From contig NZ_CANNGO010000002.1 of assembly GCF_947504215.1 (NCBI RefSeq), positions 124,001 to 188,000 of the forward strand: a DNA stretch of 64,000 nt, in the 5' to 3' direction. The position numbers were made by a program, and so were the translations under genes. This DNA comes from an uncultured Ruegeria sp. (GTDB taxonomy: Bacteria > Pseudomonadota > Alphaproteobacteria > Rhodobacterales > Rhodobacteraceae). Of the stretch, positions 8,276-16,235 are shown one piece after another (the first letter of the stretch is position 1; the number at the start of each line of letters is the position of its first letter). A model generated the notes under the pieces. That model did no database searches, was not told the DNA's origin, and was given only the letters and a program-made list of their open reading frames with translations.

Positions 8276-8665
8276 TTATTTGATCGTGCAAACACCTGAG
8301 CCAAATGGCTTGTTCGCGAAATCCGCGTGAACAAAGGCCATTCTCACCGTGACCGTATTGTCGGATGTCTTCAGGTTTGCCTGATACCGGACACGCATAT
8401 CTCCTCAGGCAGCCATGCGCTCGGTTAGATTCCAAGACAAGCGATAGCCTTTGGACCCGCGGTTTTTGAAACGGGCTTCGGCCCAGTCTTGAAAGCTGCT
8501 TGCTGCCTTTGCTGTCTTCGCAGCTTTATCAATCTGAAACCCGTATTCCTTCGCAATCCAGCCGTGGCTGTCCTGCTTGGTCATCGTGCAGCTATAATTT
8601 ACGGTTTCAGCGAGCGCGCCTTGCGCAAAAAATGTGGTGATAAAAGCTAACGTAAGATACTTCAT
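8276..8665 (-). pseudogene. Small secreted protein, paralogue C, interrupted by in-frame TGA
   Basis: The reading frame begins with the signal peptide MKYLTLAFITTFFAQGALA. It reads through the family pattern YSC, GWI and KGYRLSW until a TGA at 8405-8407. The same frame then continues for 42 codons (GDMRVRYQANL ... GSGVCTIK) to a TAA at 8276-8278. The second half aligns with paralogue B without a gap (AYVSYTATL in B), and the stop replaces a glycine of B, consistent with GGA changing to TGA. Full length would be 129 residues against 130 in B. It is a recent nonsense mutation or a readthrough gene. Confidence 0.72.
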
Positions 8666-8765
8666 TTTTTCCGATACTCATTGATTTAGCGTGTAAGACT
8701 GATCAATTAATCCGAGTAAGCGCAATGGTAAAAACCCGTTCAGTGATTAAATTTCCGGCACTAAA

Positions 8766-9527
8766 TCAACCGTGCAACAAAATCGTCCGGTATTGTGCAA
8801 GCGCCTCGGGCTCCAATAGCATCTCGACCTGAAGAGGTTGCAGCTTGTCGGTGGTGATATTGGGGTAGAAACTCAGTTGCTCCAGCAGCGTTTTGGTGCG
8901 TTCCAACCTGTCCTGTTCGGCCAAAAGAGGGGAATGTAACGACAGGTACAGGGTTGGTCGTTTTTTTTGTAACCAGGGCAATAGTGTTGGTAACACAAAG
9001 AACTCGGCTCCTTCGATATCCATCTTGACCAGCGATACGGCAGACAGATCACTTGCGGCTTCGAATTGATCCCATGCAATCGTCAATGCATCGCTGCCGT
9101 GTGCGCCGTCATGCAGCAGTGAGCTGGTGGAATCCCCTGGTTCACCCCTGACCGAAGCCATGCGCGCTACGCCGAACTGGTCCGAAAGTGCCACCCCAAA
9201 AGCCGAAACGTTCTGGATCTCGTTCAGCTCCAGGTTCCACGCAAGATGTCGAAACCCCGTTGGATCCGGTTCGAAACACCAGACGTGTCGGGCTTTGCGG
9301 GCACCATACAGCACGGTCGGGCCGATCCACGCACCTATGTCCAGATAATCGCTGGTTGGGGACAGATACCTGTCGAGCACGGAAAAGGTCTCGGGCTCCC
9401 AGTGGCCAGCCGCCGCCTTGCGCCAGAATTTTGAATGATAAGGATCTAGGCGGAACGGCTCGCCGTTCAGGGTGCCCGCATAATATCCGCGGGCGCGGTA
9501 GAACATCTTGCGCGCCTGTGTCAGCAT
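8766..9527 (-). CDS. FkbM family methyltransferase
   Basis: This 253-residue protein has the FkbM-type SAM-dependent methyltransferase fold: motif I YLDIGAWIG near residue 62, an acidic FEPDP after strand 2, and the family signature VKMDIEGAEF. Such enzymes O-methylate sugars or small molecules; the substrate here is unknown. The start at 9527 is chosen because GGAGG lies six bases upstream. The longer frame has no such site and runs into the sodB promoter. It is divergent from sodB and has no sugar-biosynthesis neighbours. Confidence 0.8.
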   Translation of the reverse strand: MLTQARKMFYRARGYYAGTLNGEPFRLDPYHSKFWRKAAAGHWEPETFSVLDRYLSPTSDYLDIGAWIGPTVLYGARKARHVWCFEPDPTGFRHLAWNLELNEIQNVSAFGVALSDQFGVARMASVRGEPGDSTSSLLHDGAHGSDALTIAWDQFEAASDLSAVSLVKMDIEGAEFFVLPTLLPWLQKKRPTLYLSLHSPLLAEQDRLERTKTLLEQLSFYPNITTDKLQPLQVEMLLEPEALAQYRTILLHG

Positions 9528-9557
9528 TGCCGCCTCCGGGTTTTCTTGTCTCAGCCC

Positions 9558-9594
9558 TTGACCTGTGACGGTTGCCAAAGCATTTAACCTTTGG
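9558..9594 (+). promoter_or_regulatory. sodB promoter region with dyad
   Basis: TTGACC at 9558-9563 is followed after 17 bases by CATTTA, a plausible -35/-10 pair. A perfect inverted repeat CCAAAG-N8-CTTTGG (9575-9594) overlaps the -10 element and ends 30 bases before the sodB ATG. A repressor bound here would block sodB. The regulator is not identifiable. Confidence 0.4.
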
Positions 9595-9624
9595 AACCGC
9601 AACTTACATTTACAGGGGGCCGAC

Positions 9625-10224
9625 ATGGCTTTTGAACTTCCTGATCTTCCTTATGCACATGACGCGCTGGCAGCCAAGGGCATGTCCGCGGAAACGCTGG
9701 AATATCACCACGATCTTCACCACAAGGCCTATGTCGACAACGGCAACAAACTGATCTCTGGAACCGAATGGGACGGCAAGTCGCTGGAAGACATCATCGT
9801 TGGCACCTACGACGCAAACGCCGTCGCGCAGAACGGTATCTTCAATAACATCAGCCAGCTTTGGAACCACAACCAGTTTTGGGAAATGATGGGCCCTGGT
9901 GGCTACGCGATGCCCGGTGAGCTGGAAAAAGCTTTGACCGAAAGCTTCGGTTCGGTCGACGAGTTTAAGTCGCAGTTCAGCGCTGCTGGCGCCGGTCAGT
10001 TTGGCTCGGGCTGGGCATGGCTGGTCAAGAACGCTGACGGGTCGTTGGCTGTGACCAAGACCGAGAACGGTGTGAACCCACTGTGCTTTGGCCAGACCGC
10101 GCTGTTGGGCTGTGACGTTTGGGAACACTCTTACTACATCGATTTCCGCAACAAGCGTCCGGCTTATCTGTCGAACTTCCTCGACAATCTGGTGAACTGG
10201 GAAAACGTCGCTTCGCGGATGTGA
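9625..10224 (+). CDS. sodB: Superoxide dismutase [Fe]
   Basis: A 199-residue cytoplasmic iron superoxide dismutase. The metal ligands are in place at His28, His82, Asp164 and His168, within EYHHDLHH, LWNHNQFW and CDVWEHSYY. A glutamine in the helix before His82 (ISQLW) marks the iron type rather than the manganese type. The start at 9625 gives the standard MAFELPDLPY opening and follows an AGGGGG site. The phosphoesterase gene begins five bases after its stop, so the two may be cotranscribed. Confidence 0.95.
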   Translation: MAFELPDLPYAHDALAAKGMSAETLEYHHDLHHKAYVDNGNKLISGTEWDGKSLEDIIVGTYDANAVAQNGIFNNISQLWNHNQFWEMMGPGGYAMPGELEKALTESFGSVDEFKSQFSAAGAGQFGSGWAWLVKNADGSLAVTKTENGVNPLCFGQTALLGCDVWEHSYYIDFRNKRPAYLSNFLDNLVNWENVASRM

Positions 10225-10228
10225 TCCT

Positions 10229-11110
10229 TTGACCCGACGAGGGTTCATCAAAGGCCTGCTAGCGGTGACGCTGGCAGGCCTTTTTGCGTCCCTGTATGGG
10301 TTTTTCATTGAACCGGCTTTGCGGTTGCGCGTGCGGAAATGGCGGTTGAAGCGTCCGGACTGGGCCGCGGCACCTGTGCGTATTGCTGTTCTGGCCGATC
10401 TGCATGTGGGTGAGCCCCATGTCGGATTGCGCAAAATTCAGCAAATTGTGCGGCGCACAAATGCGTTATCGCCCGATTTGGTATTGTTGCTTGGAGACTA
10501 CGCCGCAGGGCACAAGATGGTGTCCCGCGCAGTGCCAATTGCGGACCTGGCCCGCCTACTGGTCGGTCTGCATGCGAAACACGGCGTCTATGCCGTGTTG
10601 GGCAACCACGATTGGTGGGATGACCAAAACGCGCAAAAGCGCGGTGGAGGCCCTAACGTCTATGCACAGGCACTTGAGCAGAACGGGATACCAGTGCTGT
10701 CTAACGCGGCAATCAAACTGGAATCGTTGGGGATCTGGTTGGCCGGACTGGAGGATCAGCTTGCCCTGAAACGAGGTGGTCAGGAGTTTCAGGGATTGGA
10801 TGATCTTCCTGCAACGCTTTCGCATGTTACCGATGATGCACCGATTGTGATGATGGCGCACGAACCGGACGTATTTCCCACCGTTCCCGACCGCGTGGCA
10901 CTGACCCTGTCGGGGCATACACATGGCGGCCAGGTGCGTTTGTTTGGCTGGTCACCAGTTGTGCCGTCGCGATTCGGCAACCGGTATGCATATGGCCATG
11001 TTCGCGAAGGCGGGCGCGATCTTGTGATCTCTGGCGGAATAGGGTGTTCGATCCTGCCGGTTCGCTTCGGCGTTGTTCCCGAAATCACGGTGGTTGAAGT
11101 GTCGACTTAG
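10229..11110 (+). CDS. Tat-exported metallophosphoesterase (YaeI-like)
   Basis: This 293-residue calcineurin-like phosphoesterase starts at a TTG just after sodB. The N-terminus MTRRGFIKGLLAVTLAGLF is a twin-arginine signal or anchor. Metal-binding motifs follow in the expected order: DLHVG (Asp57, His59), GDY (Asp90), GNHDWW (Asn126, His127), AHEPD, and SGHTHGGQ near the C-terminus. The closest characterised relatives are YaeI/YkuE-type enzymes acting on UDP-sugar lipids or phospholipid head groups in the envelope. The substrate is unknown. Confidence 0.85.
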   Translation: MTRRGFIKGLLAVTLAGLFASLYGFFIEPALRLRVRKWRLKRPDWAAAPVRIAVLADLHVGEPHVGLRKIQQIVRRTNALSPDLVLLLGDYAAGHKMVSRAVPIADLARLLVGLHAKHGVYAVLGNHDWWDDQNAQKRGGGPNVYAQALEQNGIPVLSNAAIKLESLGIWLAGLEDQLALKRGGQEFQGLDDLPATLSHVTDDAPIVMMAHEPDVFPTVPDRVALTLSGHTHGGQVRLFGWSPVVPSRFGNRYAYGHVREGGRDLVISGGIGCSILPVRFGVVPEITVVEVST

Positions 11111-11331
11111 ATCGGTGTTTTTTGTCGGTGGAAAGCTGCCAACCTGTCAACAATCGGCATGAGTACCCATTGTAAGAACGCCCTCAATACATACCTATAC
11201 TGTGCGGGAGGAGAGAACCGCCAATCAATATAAAACAGCCGGGCAGCGTGCCAAAACCAAGGGCGCGTGACAGAACAACTGTGCCCGATAGTCGAGGGAT
11301 ATCCACATATTAACCGTATCAGGAGATCACT

Positions 11332-11793
11332 ATGGTCGCACTTGCACAGGGAACATGGGTTATCATTGCAGACGGGGAAAAGGCGCTGTTTATGGAAAAC
11401 ATAACAGACGCCGAAGATCCTAATCTGGTTGTCGTCTCAGTCGAAGAACAAGACAAACCGGTATCCAGACCATCAGACCGTGCAGGTCGGCGCAACGACG
11501 GTGGGCCAAAGCAGAAATCAGCGATTGAAGAAGCAACTTGGAAGGACCATGCAAAATCCTTGTTCGTGCAGGATCTGGCAGATCTTTTGAACCGCAAGGG
11601 GCTGAAGGGTGCGTATAAACGCTTGGTACTGGTCGCCAGCCCACATGTCCTGGGCCTGCTCAGACGCCGGCTGCACAGTGAAGTCCTGACCAAAGTTGTG
11701 GCTGAAGTGGATAAGACCCTGACCAATCACCCGCTTCACAAAGTCGAACAAGTTCTCAGGAAAAGTCTGCAACCGGCCAGACGACCAGCCTGA
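11332..11793 (+). CDS. Host attachment protein family (AtsE-like)
   Basis: This 153-residue protein matches the family named for a protein needed by Agrobacterium to attach to plant cells. It opens with TWVIIADGEKALFMEN, typical of the family. A basic/polar central segment (GRRNDGGPKQKS) follows, then the LVLVASPHVLGLLR strand-helix near residue 100. It looks cytoplasmic and release-factor-like (eRF1-type fold). AGGAG precedes the start. It stands alone, with 221 bases upstream containing no gene and a terminator directly after. Confidence 0.82.
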   Translation: MVALAQGTWVIIADGEKALFMENITDAEDPNLVVVSVEEQDKPVSRPSDRAGRRNDGGPKQKSAIEEATWKDHAKSLFVQDLADLLNRKGLKGAYKRLVLVASPHVLGLLRRRLHSEVLTKVVAEVDKTLTNHPLHKVEQVLRKSLQPARRPA

Positions 11794-11799
11794 TCTTTC

Positions 11800-11825
11800 A
11801 AACGGGCGGCTCAGGCTGCCCGTTT
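11800..11825. terminator. Terminator between host-attachment gene and LOG gene
   Basis: AAACGGGC and GCCCGTTT form an eight-base-pair stem around a ten-base loop with extra pairing. It lies between converging genes and is followed by T on both strands. Confidence 0.75.
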
Positions 11826-11835
11826 TGCCACAGTG

Positions 11836-12387
11836 TCAGGCCAGCTTTTCCCGTAAGACCGCCATCGCCGCTTCAGCGTCATCGACCCAGGAAACGAAGT
11901 CGGCCATAGACGCATCAGCAAAGCCCTGGCCAATTACTTGATCCAGAAGCGTATGCAGCGCGTCCCAATATCCACCCACATTCACAATCAGAATGGGTTT
12001 GTCGTGCAGGCCCAACTGCCGCCATGTCAGCGCCTCGAACAGTTCGTCCAACGAGCCCGGGCCGCCGGGCAGAACAACAACAGCATCGGCGTTCATGATC
12101 ATGACCTTTTTGCGCTCATGCATTGTCTCTGTGACCACGAAGCGTGTCAGGTCAGTCTTGCCGACCTCACGTTGCAGTAGATGCACCGGAATGACGCCAA
12201 ACGTGTCGCCTCCGGCCGCTTGGGCGGCGCGCGCGACCTCTCCCATCAACCCAACATCTCCGGCACCGTAGACCAGCCTCCAGCCTTCGTGGGCCAGAAG
12301 CGTCCCGAACTCATGGGCGGCTTCGGAATAAGCCTTATTCGCGCCATTGCGTGACCCGCAATACACACAGACGGATTTCTGAGACAT
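11836..12387 (-). CDS. LOG family protein (cytokinin riboside monophosphate phosphoribohydrolase type)
   Basis: A 183-residue Rossmann-fold protein of the LOG/TIGR00730 family, which in characterised members removes ribose phosphate from nucleoside monophosphates. CVYCGS opens the fold, YGAGDVGLMG binds nucleotide, and the catalytic motif PGGPGSLDE sits at 107-115 (usual form PGGxGTxxE, here with Ser for Thr). The start at 12387 gives the family N-terminus; a longer open frame runs antisense through the LysM gene and is not credible. It is divergent from the LysM gene. Confidence 0.88.
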   Translation of the reverse strand: MSQKSVCVYCGSRNGANKAYSEAAHEFGTLLAHEGWRLVYGAGDVGLMGEVARAAQAAGGDTFGVIPVHLLQREVGKTDLTRFVVTETMHERKKVMIMNADAVVVLPGGPGSLDELFEALTWRQLGLHDKPILIVNVGGYWDALHTLLDQVIGQGFADASMADFVSWVDDAEAAMAVLREKLA

Positions 12388-12513
12388 CAAAGGGGCTCTC
12401 CGGGGTTGTGTCAGAAGTTTTGACCCGTGATAGCGGGATTGATAGATTGGCTCAACTGTCCGCCGGAACGCTTTTGACTCAAGATGTTCGCTGCGCGGAG
12501 CGAAAGGAAAAGA

Positions 12514-13875
12514 ATGGACGCCAAATCGGGAAACGGAAACTCGGGCAATTTCATCTGGGGTGTCATTGCGGGTCTCATCGCGATCCTGGGAGCGGGTGGA
12601 TTGTACCTCTCTGGCGCTTTTACCAGCGCGCCAGAGCCAGAAGACGCACCGCAGGAGCAAACCGTGTCCGCGCCTGCGCAGGAGACCGAACAGCCGGAAC
12701 AAAGCTCTGCACCCGCCGAGGCTGACGGAAGCGCGACGGAAACTGACGAACAGACTGCAGAAACGCCGGCCGTACAGCCTGCAACTGAGCCCGCAGATCC
12801 GACGAATGCAGAATCTGGTGAACCCACCGAACCAGGGTCCGAAACCGCGCCGGCGGACAGCGCAGAGCAAGTGGCCAACCCGCCCGTTTTGGACCAAATC
12901 TTCGTTGAAACAGATGGCAATGCGCTGTTGTCCGGCTCGGCTGAACCAGGTAGCCAGATACAGGTTCTGTTGGACGGTGAACCGGTTCACGAGTTTACGG
13001 CAGACAGCAGCGGTCAGTTTGCTGAATTTGTCTCGATCCCCTTTAGCGACGATGCGCAGGGTCTTGTGTTGCAGACAATGCAGGGCGATCAGACGGCGAA
13101 ATCGGATGACTACCTGATTGCGGCGCTGCCTGAACCCGCCGAGGAAAAGGTCGCCAGCGCAGAAACCCCCGCTCAACCCGAGGCGACGACGACTGAGACG
13201 CCAGAACAGCCTGCAACCGCAGATGTCGGGGATACGCCAGACCAATCCGAAGATGTCGCCGAAGCTGCGAGCACCGAACTGCCATCCGCGGCGCCTGCCG
13301 AAGATACCAGTGATGACCAACAAGTTGCCGTCCTGCGATCGGGTGAGGAAGGGGTCGAATTGGTGCAACCCCGATCGACACCAGACACGGACCCTGAGCA
13401 GGTGGCATTGGACACCATCGGGTATTCGGACACTGGTGACGTACAACTGACAGGGCGCGTACAGGATGGGTCTGCCGTGCGCCTGTATCTGAACAACGAA
13501 CTAGTGGCCGATCTGTCACCTGGAGAAGACGGCAATTGGCGTGGTGAGCTCGAAGGGATTGACCCTGGGGTCTATACCTTGCGGGTGGATGAGGTGACAT
13601 CGGACGGAACCGTACTCAGCCGCGTCGAAACCCCCTTTAAGCGCGAACCGGTTGAGGTTCTGCAGGCCGCTGAAGCCGAGGATCGACCTCAGACATCGGA
13701 TGAAACACCACCGATCCGTTCGGTGACCGTGCAAAAGGGCGACACGCTTTGGGCCATCTCACGTGACAGGTTTGGTGACGGAGTCCTGTACGTAAAGCTG
13801 TTTGATGCCAATCGCGAGTTGATCCGTGACCCGGATCTGATCTATCCCGGGCAGGTCTTTACAGTCCCTCGGTAA
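12514..13875 (+). CDS. Membrane-anchored LysM-domain protein
   Basis: This 453-residue protein starts at an ATG preceded by AAAGGA. A membrane helix spans about 12-34, then ~100 residues rich in Pro, Ala, Glu and Thr form an extended periplasmic linker. Two beta-sandwich-like segments follow (about 130-200 and 305-370), with a second acidic PEQP-type linker between them. The last ~50 residues form a LysM domain (VQKGDTLWAISRDRFGDG ... IYPGQVFTVP) expected to bind peptidoglycan. The architecture matches the common alphaproteobacterial anchored LysM proteins of unknown exact role. Confidence 0.85.
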   Translation: MDAKSGNGNSGNFIWGVIAGLIAILGAGGLYLSGAFTSAPEPEDAPQEQTVSAPAQETEQPEQSSAPAEADGSATETDEQTAETPAVQPATEPADPTNAESGEPTEPGSETAPADSAEQVANPPVLDQIFVETDGNALLSGSAEPGSQIQVLLDGEPVHEFTADSSGQFAEFVSIPFSDDAQGLVLQTMQGDQTAKSDDYLIAALPEPAEEKVASAETPAQPEATTTETPEQPATADVGDTPDQSEDVAEAASTELPSAAPAEDTSDDQQVAVLRSGEEGVELVQPRSTPDTDPEQVALDTIGYSDTGDVQLTGRVQDGSAVRLYLNNELVADLSPGEDGNWRGELEGIDPGVYTLRVDEVTSDGTVLSRVETPFKREPVEVLQAAEAEDRPQTSDETPPIRSVTVQKGDTLWAISRDRFGDGVLYVKLFDANRELIRDPDLIYPGQVFTVPR

Positions 13876-13882
13876 AAAACGC

Positions 13883-13905
13883 CTCTGGCCTATCATGGGC
13901 CAGGG
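13883..13905 (+). terminator. Weak hairpin after the LysM gene
   Basis: CTGGCC-N7-GGCCAG with two further outer pairs begins seven bases after the LysM stop. No proper T-run follows, so termination would be partial and the ABC exporter gene could be reached by readthrough. Confidence 0.35.
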
Positions 13906-13950
13906 TCTATCTCTGACCGCAGACAAGGCACGTGATGAGACGGAACACCT

Positions 13951-15750
13951 ATGCAATCGGATGACGATACCGACGACCGCCAGTCCGGCTGGCGTACAAT
14001 CCGAAAGGTTGCGCCGTATTTGTGGCCCGATGACGAGCCATGGGTAAAGCGCCGGGTGATGATTGCGATGGCAATGCTGGTCCTGGCCAAGTTGATCGCA
14101 GTTTACACTCCGATTTTGTACAAAGGCGCAGTTGACGGCCTGGCGGGCGAGGGAGTTCCGCCGCTTGCGCTGGGCGCGGTTGGGTTGACCGTTGCTTATG
14201 GTGTAGCCCGGCTTATGACCGTTGGCTTTCAGCAGTTGCGGGATGCAGCCTTTGCGCCGGTGGGCCAGCGTGCTTTACGGGCGCTGGCATTGGAGACGTT
14301 CGGACATATACATCAGCTTTCGATGCGCTACCACGTCACGCGGCGCACCGGCGGTCTGAGCCGTATCATCGAGCGTGGCGTTAAAGGCGTTGAGTTTTTG
14401 CTGCGCTTCTTGCTGTTCTCGATTGGTCCGCTGATCCTGGAATTGCTGTTGGTCGGCATTATCCTGATGTGGTTGTTCGACGTCTGGTACCTGGTTGTCG
14501 TGGCTGTTACGATCGCTTTCTACATCTGGTTTACTTTTGCGGTGACCGAATGGCGCGTGAAACTGCGGCGCGAGATGAATGATCAGGATACCGAGGCCAA
14601 TCAGCGCGCCATCGACAGTCTGCTGAATTTCGAAACCGTCAAATATTTCAATGCAGAAACGCGCGAAGCTGAACGATATGACGTGTCGATGAAGGCTTAT
14701 GCCGGCGCAGCACTGAAAACGGCCTATTCGCTTGCCTTCTTGAACTTCGGCCAGTCCTTCCTGATCACCTGTGGTCTGATCGGCGTTATGGTTCTGGCGG
14801 CAATCGGAGTGCAGAGCGGATCGCTTACCGTTGGCGATTTCGTGATGGTCAACGCCTATATGATTCAGATCACTGTACCGCTGAACTTTTTGGGCACCGT
14901 GTATCGTGAAATCCGCCAGTCGCTGGTTGATATGGGTCAGATGTTCGATCTGCTGGAGCAACCCGCCGAGGTGACCGACAGGCCGGATGCAACGCCGTTG
15001 CAGGTCAATGGCGGAGAGGTAACCTTGGACAACGTCCATTTCGGCTATGACCCGGATCGCGAGATTCTCAAAGGGGTGTCACTGTCCGTTCCAGCTGGTC
15101 AGACCGTGGCCATTGTTGGCGCGACCGGGTCGGGCAAGTCGACGATTGGGCGGTTGTTGTTCCGTTTCTATGACGTGACGGGTGGGGCTTTGAAGATTGA
15201 CGGGCAAGACGTGCGGGATGTGACGCAGAACAGCCTGCACGCGTCCATTGGTGTGGTGCCGCAGGACACGGTTCTCTTCAATGACACGATCCGCTACAAT
15301 ATCGCTTATGGCCGGGATGGGGCGACGCAGGACGATGTTGAGGATGCGGCCAAGGCCGCCCAGATCCATGATTTCATCGCAACACTGCCAGAGGGCTATG
15401 ACACCAAGGTCGGCGAACGTGGTCTGAAACTGTCGGGTGGCGAAAAACAGCGTGTGGGCATCGCGCGGACACTTCTCAAAAACCCGCCAATCCTGTTGCT
15501 GGACGAGGCGACCTCGGCATTGGACACCGACACGGAACAAGACATCAAAGATGCGTTGGCACGTGCGGGTGAGGGGCGGACTGTGATCACCATCGCCCAT
15601 CGCCTTAGCACCATTGCCGAGGCCGATCAGATTGTGGTTCTGGAAAGCGGTGAGATTGTCGAACAAGGCACCCATGATGAACTGCTTATGCGCGAGGGTC
15701 GTTATGCGCAGCTGTGGAACCGGCAGCAATCGGATACTCAGGCGGCCTGA
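13951..15750 (+). CDS. Atm1-type ABC half-transporter (glutathione-conjugate / Fe-S related exporter)
   Basis: A 599-residue half-transporter with six membrane helices in the first ~330 residues, then a nucleotide-binding domain. Walker A is GATGSGKST near 390, the signature LSGGEKQR near 495, and Walker B ILLLDEATSALD near 515. The membrane part has the family features FETVKYFNAETREAERY and PLNFLGTVYREIRQ, seen in mitochondrial Atm1 and bacterial homologues that export glutathione-bound metals. It sits in the inner membrane, probably as a homodimer. A DUF2147 gene follows after 45 bases and may be cotranscribed. Confidence 0.9.
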   Translation: MQSDDDTDDRQSGWRTIRKVAPYLWPDDEPWVKRRVMIAMAMLVLAKLIAVYTPILYKGAVDGLAGEGVPPLALGAVGLTVAYGVARLMTVGFQQLRDAAFAPVGQRALRALALETFGHIHQLSMRYHVTRRTGGLSRIIERGVKGVEFLLRFLLFSIGPLILELLLVGIILMWLFDVWYLVVVAVTIAFYIWFTFAVTEWRVKLRREMNDQDTEANQRAIDSLLNFETVKYFNAETREAERYDVSMKAYAGAALKTAYSLAFLNFGQSFLITCGLIGVMVLAAIGVQSGSLTVGDFVMVNAYMIQITVPLNFLGTVYREIRQSLVDMGQMFDLLEQPAEVTDRPDATPLQVNGGEVTLDNVHFGYDPDREILKGVSLSVPAGQTVAIVGATGSGKSTIGRLLFRFYDVTGGALKIDGQDVRDVTQNSLHASIGVVPQDTVLFNDTIRYNIAYGRDGATQDDVEDAAKAAQIHDFIATLPEGYDTKVGERGLKLSGGEKQRVGIARTLLKNPPILLLDEATSALDTDTEQDIKDALARAGEGRTVITIAHRLSTIAEADQIVVLESGEIVEQGTHDELLMREGRYAQLWNRQQSDTQAA

Positions 15751-15795
15751 TCGCAAATTGTTTAGGACGAAACACCGATATGTGGAGGCATTTTA

Positions 15796-16194
15796 ATGCG
15801 TAGCACTTTATTGAAAGCTCTCGGGCCAACTGTGGCGGTTCTGCTGTTTCCGGCTATGGCTATGGCTGATCCTATTGTTGGGGTTTGGAAAACAGAACCC
15901 GACCGGAAGAACTTGATCTCTCACATCAAGATCACAGCTTGCGGAGATAATTTTTGCGGCAAAATCCAGTCAGCCTATGACGCCGCTGGCAAAGAAGTTC
16001 AAACTCCGAACATCGGTAAAAAGCTGTTTTGGGATGTGGCCAGTGAAGGCGATGGCAAATACGGCGGAGGGGAATTTTGGGTCCCTTTGATTGATGTCGA
16101 TGCTGTCCCTCAGATGACCTTGCAGGGGGATCAACTGATGGTCAAAGGGTGCGAGCATCTGGTGTGTGCTCATCAAACTTGGACCCGCCTATAG
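15796..16194 (+). CDS. DUF2147 family periplasmic protein
   Basis: A 132-residue secreted protein with a signal peptide ending at AMAMADP (about residue 24). The family pattern is clear: IVGVWKTEPDRKN, a KITACGDNFCGKI strand pair with two cysteines, and VKGCEHLVCAHQTW at the end with two more. This suggests disulfides in a small beta-barrel. The function of DUF2147 is not established. It follows the Atm1-type exporter closely and ends at a strong bidirectional terminator. Confidence 0.85.
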   Translation: MRSTLLKALGPTVAVLLFPAMAMADPIVGVWKTEPDRKNLISHIKITACGDNFCGKIQSAYDAAGKEVQTPNIGKKLFWDVASEGDGKYGGGEFWVPLIDVDAVPQMTLQGDQLMVKGCEHLVCAHQTWTRL

Positions 16195-16208
16195 ACGGCA
16201 AACAAAAA

Positions 16209-16227
16209 GGGCCGGAAAATCCGGCCC
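16209..16227. terminator. Bidirectional terminator, DUF2147 gene and RND gene
   Basis: GGGCCGGA-AAA-TCCGGCCC forms a perfect eight-base-pair stem. Minus-strand readout ends in TTTTTG, favouring termination of the RND operon. Confidence 0.85.
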
Positions 16228-16235
16228 CTGTCTTA

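Noticed and set aside
8405..8407. TGA read as selenocysteine
   Set aside because: The aligned residue in the paralogue is glycine, not cysteine, and no SECIS-like hairpin follows immediately. A nonsense mutation is simpler.
12388..13446. N-terminal extension of the LOG gene antisense to the LysM gene
   Set aside because: The LOG family starts at 12387. The extension is Arg/Cys/Phe-rich shadow of the acidic LysM linker.
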